DNA of 64,000 bases from Gemmatimonadota bacterium (GTDB lineage: Bacteria; Gemmatimonadota; Gemmatimonadetes; Longimicrobiales; RSA9), in contig SLCC01000086.1 in NCBI GenBank assembly GCA_007126035.1, forward strand, positions 1-64,000, written 5' to 3'. The notes beneath the pieces are model-generated. The model did not search any database. It saw nothing but the letters and a program-made list of their open reading frames with translations, and had not been told where the DNA came from. Positions 50,836 through 59,400 of this stretch are shown piece by piece (the first letter of the stretch is position 1; every line of letters begins with the position of its first letter). Both the position numbers and the translations under genes were made by a program.

Positions 50836-51962
50836 CGGCCCCACCCCGCGGGCATGGCGGGCACGGCTGCCTCGACCTTCCGGACGGGGCGCCCAGCTCC
50901 GACGGTGCGGGAGAAGTCGACCAGCGCCTGGAGGCTTGCCAGGGCGCGGCCAGAGCGGATGCTGGCGCGAGCCGCGTCCATGCCGTCTCGCAGGTCCGCC
51001 GCCCGCCCGGCCACCACCAGCGCCGCCGCGGCGTTGAGGACCACCACGTCACGGCCGGCCTCCAGGTCGAAGCCGGCGGGCAGCCCGGCGTCGTGCCCGG
51101 CCCCGGCGTCGCCCAGGATGGCCCGGGCGATGGCCGCGTTATCCGCCGCGCTGCCGCCCCGCATGCCCGCCGCGCGGCGGGCGGGGAGACCGAGCTCATC
51201 GAGTCGCACCGTGCGCTCCCGGAGGGCGGAGCCGTCCCACTCCGCGACCAGAGACGGCCCCGTCACCGCCAGCTCGTCGAGCCCGCCGTCCCCGTGTACG
51301 ACCATGGCCCGGCGTGCTCCCAGACGGGCCAGCGCCTCGGCCACCGGGCGGACCAGCTCGGCATCGAACACGCCCACCACCTGGGCGCCGGAGCCGGCGG
51401 GGTTGCAGAGGGGTCCGAGCAGGTTGAACACGGTCCGGACCGCCAGCTCCCGGCGAACCGGTGAGGCGTGGCGCATGGCGGAGTGGTAGACGGGGGCGAA
51501 GAGGAAGGTGATACCTGCCGCTTCCAGCGCCCGGCTCGCTTCGTGACCGTTCATGGTCACGTCCACGCCCAGCGCCTCGAGCACGTCCGCCGAGCCGGTG
51601 GCGCTGGAGACGGCACGGTTGCCATGCTTCGCCACCTCGACCCCAGCCCCGGCCACCACGAAGGCGGCGGTCGTCGAGATGTTGAACGTGCCCGTCCCGT
51701 CGCCGCCGGTGCCGCAGGTGTCAACCAGCTCCGGTCGGGCGCCGGGGAAGGGCGCGGAGCGGGCCCGGATGGCACGGGCGCAGCCGACGATCTCGTCCAC
51801 CGTCTCTCCCTTCGAGCGGAGGCCCATGAGGAACGCCGCCACCAGCATGGGAGACAGCCCGCCCTCCATGACGGCGGACATGGAATCCATCGCCTGTTCT
51901 TCGTCCAGGTCCTGGCCCCGGGCCAGGCGGCGGAGCGCCTCGCGGATCGGGTGCTCGCTCAT
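50832..51962 (-). CDS. trpD: Anthranilate phosphoribosyltransferase
   Basis: 376 residues. PRPP-binding 'LVDTCGTGGDGTGTFNISTTAAFVVAGAGVEVAKHGNRAVSSATGSADVLEALG', 'FLFAPVYHSAMRHASPVRRELAVRTVFNLLGPLCNPAG' (anthranilate site), 'VVHGDGGLDELAVTG' and 'VLNAAAALVVAG' are diagnostic. It attaches phosphoribose to anthranilate. Not fused to TrpG. ATG 51962 overlaps the trpG stop as ATGA; its stop overlaps trpC the same way. Confidence 0.97.
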   Translation of the reverse strand: MSEHPIREALRRLARGQDLDEEQAMDSMSAVMEGGLSPMLVAAFLMGLRSKGETVDEIVGCARAIRARSAPFPGARPELVDTCGTGGDGTGTFNISTTAAFVVAGAGVEVAKHGNRAVSSATGSADVLEALGVDVTMNGHEASRALEAAGITFLFAPVYHSAMRHASPVRRELAVRTVFNLLGPLCNPAGSGAQVVGVFDAELVRPVAEALARLGARRAMVVHGDGGLDELAVTGPSLVAEWDGSALRERTVRLDELGLPARRAAGMRGGSAADNAAIARAILGDAGAGHDAGLPAGFDLEAGRDVVVLNAAAALVVAGRAADLRDGMDAARASIRSGRALASLQALVDFSRTVGAGRPVRKVEAAVPAMPAGWGR

Positions 51963-52552
51963 GGGGACCTCCTCTGGTTCAGGAAATTGGAGAGTATCTG
52001 TTCGCCGGCGGCCGTCATTATCGACTCGGGGTGGAACTGGACTCCCTCGGCGGGCAACGCCTCGTGGCGCAGTCCCATCACCACGCCAGCATCGTCCCGG
52101 GCGCTGACCTCCAACTCCGGGGGCAGCGACGACTCGACCACCGCCAGGGAGTAGTAGCAGCCGGCGTCGAAGGGGACCGGTACGTCGACGAAGACGCCGC
52201 GGCCGTCGTGGCTGATACTGGCAGGCCTGCCGTGCACCGGCTCGGGCGCCGGTGTCACGGCGGCGCCGAAGACCCGGCCCAGGAGCTGGTGGCCCAGGCA
52301 GACGCCCAGGACCGGGCAGAGGACAGAGCCGCCGTCCAGGCCCAGGGCCCGACGCACCACTGCCGCCGCGTTCCCGGCGCGGTCCGGGTGGGAGGGGCCC
52401 GGTGAGATGATCAGTCCCGCAGGCCCGATCGCCTCGAGGCGGGCCGGATCCAGCGCGTCGTTGCGGACCACGTCCACCTCGGCACCGAGGCAGCCCAGGA
52501 TCTGGACCAGGTTGAACGTGAAGGAGTCGTAGTTGTCCAGGACCAGGATCAT
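51959..52552 (-). CDS. trpG: Anthranilate synthase component II (glutamine amidotransferase)
   Basis: 197 residues from ATG 52552, overlapping the trpE stop as ATGA; the track start lies inside trpE. 'LVLDNYDSFTFNLVQIL', 'IISPGPSHPDRAG', nucleophile Cys in 'PVLGVCLGHQLLGRVFG' and catalytic His/Glu in 'GVQFHPESIMT' form the class I amidotransferase triad. It supplies ammonia to TrpE; in many bacteria the same subunit serves PabB for folate. No pabB is present here, so tryptophan is the evident use. Confidence 0.96.
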   Translation of the reverse strand: MILVLDNYDSFTFNLVQILGCLGAEVDVVRNDALDPARLEAIGPAGLIISPGPSHPDRAGNAAAVVRRALGLDGGSVLCPVLGVCLGHQLLGRVFGAAVTPAPEPVHGRPASISHDGRGVFVDVPVPFDAGCYYSLAVVESSLPPELEVSARDDAGVVMGLRHEALPAEGVQFHPESIMTAAGEQILSNFLNQRRSP

Positions 52553-54240
52553 GGCTGAAGCCCTCCAGTCTGCTCCAGGGCCTCGATAAGGGCTCGCGCC
52601 TTCTCCGCCGTCTCCGCCAGCTCCCGCCGCGGGATCGAGTCGGCTACCACGCCGGCGCCCGCCTGGACCGTGGCCCGGCCCCGCCGGATGACGATCGTGC
52701 GGATCGTGATGCACGCGTCCAGGGAGGTGGCGCCCGGAGCGATATGCGCCACGGCACCGGCGTAGGCGCCACGCCGCGTCGTTTCCAGCTCCTCGATCAG
52801 CTCCATGGCCCGGACCTTCGGTGCCCCCGATACGGTGCCTGCGGGAAAGCAGGCGGCAAAGGCGTCCAGCGCGTCCACGCCTTCCCGGAGCCGACCCGTC
52901 ACCACCGAGACCAGGTGCATCACATGGCTGAAGCGGTCCACCTCCATGAGCCGGGGCACGTGGACCGACCCCGCTCGGCAGACACGGCCCAGGTCGTTCC
53001 GCCCCAGGTCAACCAGCATCACATGCTCAGACAGCTCCTTCGGGTCCGCCCGCAGCTCCGACTCGAGCCGCGCGTCCTCCTCCGGGTCGGCACCACGGCG
53101 ACGGGTGCCCGCTATGGGCGATACCTGCGCGGCCCCGTCCTCCACCCGGACCAGCATCTCGGGCGACGCGCCGGCGAGGGTGACCTCGGGGAACTCCAGG
53201 AAGAACATGTACGGCGCCGGCGACACCCGCCGGAGCGCACGGTACAGGTCGAACGGGTCACCCTCGAAACCCGTCTCCAGGCGTCGGGACAGCACCACCT
53301 GGATCGCCTCGCCCGCCCTGATCAGCCGCACCGCCTCCGCCACGGACGAGAGGAAGGTGCCGTCGTCCGGGTGCCAGCGGGCAGCGGAGCCGCCGGGGCC
53401 GGCGGTGGCGACGCCCCGTGTGGAAAGGTGGCCCGTGTCGTCACCGCCGGCGTCAGGGCCGCTCAGGGCCGCTCCGACGCCGTGCCGATGGGGCCGCGGC
53501 TGGAACGTGGGGGCGCGACCCCGCCGCAGGGCGTCCAAGACCCCGTCGATCCTGCCCCGAGCCCGGCGGAGCCGTTCCGCCCTCGCCGCGTGGTCCCGGG
53601 AAGGTGGCAGCAGGGAGATCGCCAGCATTTGCTGCCGCGCGTGGTCGAACGCCAGCACGGTATGGAAGCGGGCGAACAGAGCGGCCGGGAAGCCTGTCTC
53701 GTCCGCCAGCTCCACCGGCAGCCGCTCCAGGGTCCGCGACAGGTCGTAGCCGAAGGCGCCCACCAGCCCGCCGACAAAGCCCGGCAGGTCGGCCCCACCC
53801 ACGCCCCAGGTCTCCGTCGGCGACGAGCCCGCCACCGGTCCGCCGCCGGTCCAGACGGCTGTCTGCCCGGCCAGCCGGCGCACAGCGTCCAGCGGGGCCC
53901 CGCGGTAGGCCGCCACCTCCGAGTCGCCCGTCACCGTCCCCCGGTCCAGGTCCGCCCGGAGCACCCTGTCCGGTGCGGCACCGATGAAGGAGTAACGGCC
54001 CAATCTGCCGTCGTGCTCGCCACTCTCCAGCAGGAAACCGGTGCCGCCACGGCGGAGCTTCAGGAATGCCGAGACCGGTGTCTCGGTGTCCGATGGCAGC
54101 GATACCCAGACCGGGACCACCGCGTCGAGTGGCGCTGACAGCACCTGCTCACGCAGTGACTCGTCCACCGCGCTCCCGGTGGCCCCTGGGCCGGGCGGCG
54201 CGTGCTGACCGCCGGTCGCCGTGTGTGTTGCCGATCGCAT
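52549..54240 (-). CDS. trpE: Anthranilate synthase component I
   Basis: 563 residues from ATG 54240, with GGAGGGGAG 6 nt upstream. 'GFLLESGEHDGRLGRYSFIGAAP' is the tryptophan feedback-binding LLES region. The chorismate-binding half carries 'SPAPYMFFLEFPEVTLAGASPEMLVRVED', 'PIAGTRRRGADPEEDARLESELRADPKELSEHVMLVDLGRNDLGRVC' and 'FPAGTVSGAPKVRAMELIEELE'. It converts chorismate plus ammonia to anthranilate and is both feedback-inhibited (inferred from the motif) and placed behind an attenuator. A Gly/Ala-rich insertion of about 45 residues separates the two halves. Confidence 0.96.
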   Translation of the reverse strand: MRSATHTATGGQHAPPGPGATGSAVDESLREQVLSAPLDAVVPVWVSLPSDTETPVSAFLKLRRGGTGFLLESGEHDGRLGRYSFIGAAPDRVLRADLDRGTVTGDSEVAAYRGAPLDAVRRLAGQTAVWTGGGPVAGSSPTETWGVGGADLPGFVGGLVGAFGYDLSRTLERLPVELADETGFPAALFARFHTVLAFDHARQQMLAISLLPPSRDHAARAERLRRARGRIDGVLDALRRGRAPTFQPRPHRHGVGAALSGPDAGGDDTGHLSTRGVATAGPGGSAARWHPDDGTFLSSVAEAVRLIRAGEAIQVVLSRRLETGFEGDPFDLYRALRRVSPAPYMFFLEFPEVTLAGASPEMLVRVEDGAAQVSPIAGTRRRGADPEEDARLESELRADPKELSEHVMLVDLGRNDLGRVCRAGSVHVPRLMEVDRFSHVMHLVSVVTGRLREGVDALDAFAACFPAGTVSGAPKVRAMELIEELETTRRGAYAGAVAHIAPGATSLDACITIRTIVIRRGRATVQAGAGVVADSIPRRELAETAEKARALIEALEQTGGLQP

Positions 54241-54280
54241 CCCGCTCTCCCCTCCGCCCACAACGGGCGGGTAGACAGGT

Positions 54281-54330
54281 ACAAAAAGAGGCGGGCGCGC
54301 CCCTCTGCTTCGAGAGGAGCGCGCCCGCCT
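54281..54330 (-). terminator. Intrinsic terminator in the trp leader (attenuator)
   Basis: Perfect 12-bp stem AGGCGGGCGCGC / GCGCGCCCGCCT with an additional inner CCTCT/AGAGG stem, followed on the trp strand by CTTTTTGT. It lies 30 bp past the leader-peptide stop and about 50 bp before trpE, pointing toward trpE. This is the strongest terminator-like structure in the window and the only one with a clear T tract. Confidence 0.93.
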
Positions 54331-54359
54331 GGGGTCGACGCCGGTACTACCTGTTCAGA

Positions 54360-54425
54360 TCACGAACTCCCGGCGCTCACGCACTCCTCCCCCGACGGCC
54401 ACCACCACCAGCCGCTGCCGATCAT
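54360..54425 (-). CDS. trpL: trp operon leader peptide with four consecutive Trp codons
   Basis: 21 codons from ATG 54425 (30 codons if ATG 54452 is used, but that start would fall only a few bases from the predicted transcript start). It contains 'GSGWWWWPSGEE': four adjacent TGG codons at 54410-54399. It ends at TGA 54360, 30 bp before the terminator stem. No strong ribosome-binding site is visible. The arrangement is that of ribosome-mediated attenuation: stalling at the Trp codons when charged tRNA-Trp is scarce would change downstream RNA pairing and prevent the terminator. An inverted repeat CGCCGG/CCGGCG (54370-54375 and 54339-54344) spanning the end of this ORF is a candidate alternative hairpin. 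The 69-aa ORF of the track is this frame extended upstream. Confidence 0.85.
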   Translation of the reverse strand: MIGSGWWWWPSGEECVSAGSS

Positions 54426-54462
54426 TACGGGAAACAGAGTGCGCTCGATCATTGTCGTGAAG

Positions 54463-54491
54463 GGATAGCGGAAGGACGAGCGGGCTGTCAA
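54463..54491 (-). promoter_or_regulatory. Predicted sigma-70-type promoter of the trp operon
   Basis: On the minus strand, a perfect -35 TTGACA (54491-54486), a 17-bp spacer and CTATCC as -10 (54468-54463). Transcription would begin near 54456, about 30 nt before the leader ATG at 54425. Confidence 0.65.
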
Positions 54492-54530
54492 CCCCGCTGC
54501 CGGATGCGCGTCCGAGGGGGGCGCCGGGCG

Positions 54531-54559
54531 TTGCCCTTTCCTGTGTCGGGTCATACGAT
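54531..54559 (+). promoter_or_regulatory. Predicted promoter of the yggS-divIVA operon
   Basis: TTGCCC (54531-54536), 17-bp spacer, TACGAT (54554-54559). The expected start of transcription is within a few bases of the yggS ATG (54568), so the mRNA may be leaderless or nearly so. It is divergent from the trp promoter with about 40 bp between the -35 boxes. Confidence 0.5.
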
Positions 54560-54567
54560 ACGCTCCC

Positions 54568-55269
54568 ATGTGGGAAGCGCAGATACGGCATGCGCTCGCG
54601 GAAGTGGGCGAGCGGATCGATAGAGCTCTGGTAAGAGCTGGGCGGGCGGAGGGCGTTCAGGTCATCGGGATCACCAAGGGCCACCCCACCGAGGTGGTCC
54701 AGGCCGCCTTGCAGGTCGGCCTCCGTGCCCTGGGCGAGAACCGGGTCCAGGAGCTGGAGCAGAAGGTGGCCGAGGTGGGGCGCGACGCCGCTGAATGGCA
54801 CATGGTCGGCCATCTCCAGCGCAACAAGGCCCGCTCCGCTACAGCAACCTCCGACTGGATCCATTCGTTGGATTCACTCAGGCTGGGCAGGACCCTGGAT
54901 CGGGAGGCGTCTCGGGCGGGGCAGCCGATCCGCGCGCTCCTCCAGGTGAACACATCCGGTGAAGCGAGCAAGGGCGGGTTCGAGCCGGAGACGGCAGTTC
55001 AGGCTCTGGCAGAGCTCAGCGAGCTGGGCTCCCTGGAGATCCATGGCCTCATGACGATGGCGCCGTGGACCGACGACGAGGCGGTCCTGCGGACCACGTT
55101 CCGCAGGACCCGCGAGCTGCTGGAGCGGTGCGAGCAGGAGCTGCCCGGCGCACTGCGCGGGCGCGAGCTCTCCATGGGGATGAGCAATGACTTCGAGATC
55201 GCCGTCGAGGAAGGCGCGACAATGGTCCGCCTGGGGACGGTTCTTTTCGGTGAAAGGGAGCAGCGATGA
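54568..55269 (+). CDS. yggS: YggS/PLPBP family pyridoxal-phosphate homeostasis protein
   Basis: 233 residues. PLP lysine in 'VQVIGITKGHPTEVVQAAL', then 'GLRALGENRVQELEQKV', 'EWHMVGHLQRNKARS', 'ALLQVNTSGEASKGGF', 'IHGLMTMAPWTDD', 'LSMGMSNDFEIAVEEGATMVRLGTVLFG', the full set of PLPBP motifs. Cytosolic PLP-binding protein with no known catalysis that buffers vitamin B6 and amino-acid pools. As the ylmE homologue it commonly precedes divIVA in Gram-positive bacteria, and here too it overlaps divIVA by ATGA. Confidence 0.94.
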   Translation: MWEAQIRHALAEVGERIDRALVRAGRAEGVQVIGITKGHPTEVVQAALQVGLRALGENRVQELEQKVAEVGRDAAEWHMVGHLQRNKARSATATSDWIHSLDSLRLGRTLDREASRAGQPIRALLQVNTSGEASKGGFEPETAVQALAELSELGSLEIHGLMTMAPWTDDEAVLRTTFRRTRELLERCEQELPGALRGRELSMGMSNDFEIAVEEGATMVRLGTVLFGEREQR

Positions 55270-56408
55270 TCGATCTGACACCACTTGAGGTCCGGCAGAA
55301 GAAGGGCGACTTCCGGCGAACGCTGAGAGGTTATGATCCCGAGTTGGTCAACGATTTCCTGGACCTGGTCGCGGATCGCATGGAGGAGCTGGTCAAGGAG
55401 AACCTGGGCCTTCGAGACTCCATGGAATCGGTCAGGGAGGAGCTCTCCGATTACCGCCGCAAGGAGCAGGCGCTGTCGGAAGCGCTCATGTCCGCCCAGA
55501 AGCTCCGCGAGGATGCGCGCCACCAGGCGGAGCGGGAGCGGGACCTGATGTTGAGGGAGGCCCGGCTTGCCGCGGAAACGTTGCGCCAGGAGGCGTCGCG
55601 TCAGCTCGTTCGGGAAGAAGAAGCCCTGCGGCAGATGAAGGCCCGTCGGCTCCAACTCGTGGACAGCTTCCGACGCCTCCTCGAGCGGGAGATCGATGAG
55701 CTCGACGTGATCCAGGAGACGCTCGACCTGGAGGGGCCGGCGTCACCGCCGCGGGTGCCCGAGCAGCAGGAAGGCTCCCAATCGGCGGCGCAACTTTCCG
55801 CCCTGGCGCCGGAAGACCAACCTCCGCCTGTTCAGGAGGAGGCTCAGGAGGAGGCTCAGGAGGAGGCTCGGGAGGAGGCTCGGGAGGAGGCCGTCCCGGT
55901 CACACATGATGAGCCTGAGCCATGGGACGAGCAGACGTCCGTGCCGGAGGCGCGACCGACCCTGACCGCGGCCGAGGAAGGTTGGCCGACGCCGGCACCC
56001 GGGCCCGAGGATGCGCCACCGACCCCGGCACCCGAGCCCGAGGATGCGCCACCGACGCCGGCACCCGGGCCCGAGGAAGGGCGGTCGACCCCGGCACCCG
56101 GGCCCGAGGATGCGCCACCGACCCCGGCACCCGGGCCCGAGGATGCGCCGACGGTTGTGCCCCATGAGAAACCGGTGTGGGAGCCAGCGCCGGCACCGGA
56201 GGAGGCGGCGTCCGAGGAGTCATCGTCTTCCGGGAGGCCGCGGCCGTTCGAGGATGCATCGGACTTCGATGATTCGTTGCGGATAGTGCCCGAGGAGCTG
56301 GGCCCCCTCGACCTGCCGAACGAGAGAGGGGCCAAGGACGGGACGGACCGGAAGGACCGGTCAGAGGATGATCAGGACGACTGGTTGTCGACGCTCATGA
56401 AGGAATAG
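55266..56408 (+). CDS. DivIVA-domain protein with repeat-rich tail
   Basis: 380 residues. The N-terminal DivIVA lipid-binding head 'DLTPLEVRQKKGDFRRTLRGYDPELVNDFLDLVADRMEEL' is followed by a coiled coil to about residue 160 ('LSDYRRKEQALSEALMSAQKLREDARHQAERERDLMLREARLAAETL'). The C-terminal half is disordered and acidic, with EEAQ/EEAR repeats and five 11-residue PTPAPGPEDAP-type repeats, ending 'QDDWLSTLMKE'. DivIVA proteins bind curved membrane at poles and septa and recruit partners. The tail is probably a flexible tether or hub; its function is unknown. Confidence 0.9.
   Translation: MIDLTPLEVRQKKGDFRRTLRGYDPELVNDFLDLVADRMEELVKENLGLRDSMESVREELSDYRRKEQALSEALMSAQKLREDARHQAERERDLMLREARLAAETLRQEASRQLVREEEALRQMKARRLQLVDSFRRLLEREIDELDVIQETLDLEGPASPPRVPEQQEGSQSAAQLSALAPEDQPPPVQEEAQEEAQEEAREEAREEAVPVTHDEPEPWDEQTSVPEARPTLTAAEEGWPTPAPGPEDAPPTPAPEPEDAPPTPAPGPEEGRSTPAPGPEDAPPTPAPGPEDAPTVVPHEKPVWEPAPAPEEAASEESSSSGRPRPFEDASDFDDSLRIVPEELGPLDLPNERGAKDGTDRKDRSEDDQDDWLSTLMKE
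55986..56150. repeat. Five 33-bp tandem repeats in the DivIVA gene
   Basis: Units start at 55986, 56019, 56052, 56085 and 56118, each about CCGACSCCGGCACCCGGGCCCGAGGATGCGCCA, encoding PTPAPGPEDAP with small changes (one E for G; EEGRS variant at the unit 3/4 junction). A shorter EEAQ/EEAR repeat (12-bp units) precedes at about 55836-55890. Confidence 0.92.
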
Positions 56409-56476
56409 GAGGACCATCCGCTGGCATGGACCCGGGGACCTGAGTCCGGGTACAGGCTGCCGGATTCTGTGTGACG

Positions 56477-59400
56477 ATGACACGACGCGAGATGAGATAC
56501 CCGGAATACCCGGCAACGCATACGGCGCTGGAGGAGGAGATCCTCCAGCGTTGGCGTGATGAGGACCTGTTCGCCCGAACGCTGGAAGCGACGGCGGATG
56601 GGCAGCCGTTCGTCTTCTACGAGGGTCCGCCCACGGCCAACGGCCGGCCGGGCATCCATCACGTGTTCAGCCGGGCGTTGAAGGACCTGGTCTGTAGGTA
56701 CCAGACCATGAAGGGCCGGTACGTACCACGGAAGGCGGGCTGGGACACCCACGGCTTGCCGGTGGAGATCGAGGCGGAGAAGAAGCTGGGCATCAGCGGG
56801 AAGCGGGAGATCGAGGAGCTGGGTGTGGCCCGGTTCAACCAGGTCTGCCGGGAGAGCGTCTTCACCTACAAGGAAGAGTGGGAGCGGCTTTCCGAGCGAA
56901 TCGGCTACTGGCTCGATTACTCCGATCCCTACGTGACCTTCCATCGCGAATATGTCGAGAGCGTGTGGTGGCTGCTCAGTCAGCTGGCCGACCGTGACCT
57001 GATCTACCGCGGGTATCGGAGCGTTCCGTACTGCCCCCGCTGCGGGACGGGCCTCAGCTCCCACGAGGTGGCGCAGGGCTACCGGGACGTGGAGGACCCG
57101 TCGATCCACTTCATCTGCCCGCTCCTCGATGAGGACGGCCGGGCCACTGATCGGGCGATCCTGGCCTGGACCACCACGCCCTGGACCGTTCCATCCAACG
57201 TGGCGCTGGCCATCCATCCGGGGTTGACGTACGCGGAGGTCGAGCACGAGGGTAGAGGGCTGATCGTGGCGGAGGACCTGGTCAGCACCCTGTTCGGCGA
57301 TGAGGCCGTCGTGCGCCGGCGCTACCGGGCGTCGGAGCTGTTGGGGCTGCGCTATCAGCCCGCGCTGGACCTGGTGCCGGTGACCGAGCAGGACGCGGCG
57401 GCCGCCTGGCGGGTGGTACCGGCGGAGTTCGTGAGCGCGGCGGAGGGGACGGGCATCGTCCACATCGCCCCCGCCTTTGGCGCCGACGACTACGCAGCCG
57501 GTCAGGAGCACGGCCTGCCCATGCTCCGGCCGGTGGACGACGCCGGCCGGTTCCGGCAGGACGTGGCGCTGGTCGGTGGCGTGTTCGTGAAGGATGCGGA
57601 CCCGTTGCTCCTGGACGAGCTGTCAGCGCGGGGCCTGCTCTTCCGGAGCGGCACGGCCCACCACGCCTATCCCCACTGCTGGCGGTGCGAGAGTCCTCTC
57701 ATCTACATGGCCCGGGACTCCTGGTACATTCGGACCACCGCGGTCCGGGAGCGGATGTTGGAGAACAACCGGCAGGTGGGCTGGAACCCGCCGGAGATCG
57801 GCGTAGGACGGTTCGGCGAGTGGCTCGAGGGCAACGTGGACTGGGCTTTGTCCCGGGACCGCTACTGGGGCACGCCGCTGCCCATCTGGGTCTGCGACTC
57901 GGACGGCGAGCACCGGGAAGTGGTCGGCTCGTTGGCCGAGCTGGACGAGCGGGTTGGCGGGCTCGACCCCGAGCTGGACCCGCACAAGCCCTACATCGAC
58001 GACCTGTCCTGGCCATGCCGTCAGTGCCCTGGCACGATGCGGCGGACGCCCGAGGTCATCGACGCCTGGTTCGATTCCGGGGCCATGCCCTTCGCCCAGT
58101 GGCATTACCCGTTCGAGAACGAGGACGTCTGGGCCAGCCAGTTCCCGGCCGACTTCATCGCCGAGGGGCTGGACCAGACGCGGGGCTGGTTCTACTCGCT
58201 CATGGCCATCGCCACCATGCTCGGCCACGGGCCAGTCTACCGGAACGTGCTCGTGAACGGGCTGCTCCTGGACAAGGACGGCCAGAAGATGTCCAAGTCC
58301 AAGGGCAACGTGGTTGACCCGTGGCAGGCCATCGCCCGGTTCGGGGCCGACGGGGTGCGCTGGTACCTGGTGACCGTGAGTCAGCCGTGGGCCGGGAAGC
58401 GCTGGGATGAGGACGCCCTGGAGGAGTCGGTGCGTCGGGCCTTCGACACGCTGGCCAATACCTACCGCTTCTTCTCCCTCTACGCCAACCTCGAGGGCTG
58501 GCGCGACGATGGTGAGGAGATCGCCAGCGAGACGCCCATCATGGACCGATGGCTCCGGTCACGCCTGAACGGTCTGGTCCAGAAGGTGGGCGACGCCTTC
58601 GACGACTACGAGCTGACACCGGGTGCCCGGGCCGTCGGCAGCTTCATCCTGGATGACCTGTCGAACTGGTACGTACGTCGGGGAAGGGACCGGTTCTGGG
58701 GTTCCGCCGACGCGGCGGACACCCGTCACGCGTTCCGCACCCTGTCCGACGCTCTGGCCACCGTCAGCCGGCTGCTGGCACCCGTGACACCTTTCACGGC
58801 CGACTGGCTGCACCGTGCCCTGACCGGCGAGTCGGTGCACCTGAAGACCTTCCCCGTGGCCGACCAGGCGCTGAGGGACGGGACCCTCGAGCGGGAGATG
58901 GATGCGGTACGGGTCATGTCCAGCCTCGGACGAGCGGCGCGGGAGACGGTGCGGATCAGGGTGCGCCAGCCCCTGGGCGTCCTCTTCGCCGTTGTGCCGG
59001 CTGGTGTCGAGCTGTCACCGGGGGCGCTGGACATCCTGAAGGACGAGCTGAACGTGAAGGAGGTCCGGTTCCTGGGCGCCGCCGAAGAGCTGGTCCGGCT
59101 CGAGGCGAAGCCCAATTTCCGGGCCCTGGGTCAGCGGTTCGGCAGCAGGACGCAGGCGGCGGCGGCGGGCATCCGGGCCCTGTCGGGCGACGCCCTGTCC
59201 GACTTCATCAGGGGTGAGGAGGTGGTGGTCGACGTGGGTGGCGAGCCCCATCGCCTCCAGCCGGATGACCTGGAGGTGACGCAGGTGGCCCGGGGCGACC
59301 TGGTGGTGGAGAGCGGTGACGGCTTCACGCTGGCCCTGGACCCCACCATCGACGAGCCACTCCGACTCGAGGGCATGGCCAGGGAGCTGGTCAACCGGAT

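Noticed and set aside
54360-54569. 69-aa minus-strand ORF as an independent protein
   Set aside because: The upstream part lies over the promoter and the divergent yggS start; the Trp-run portion fits a leader peptide of 21 (or 30) codons.
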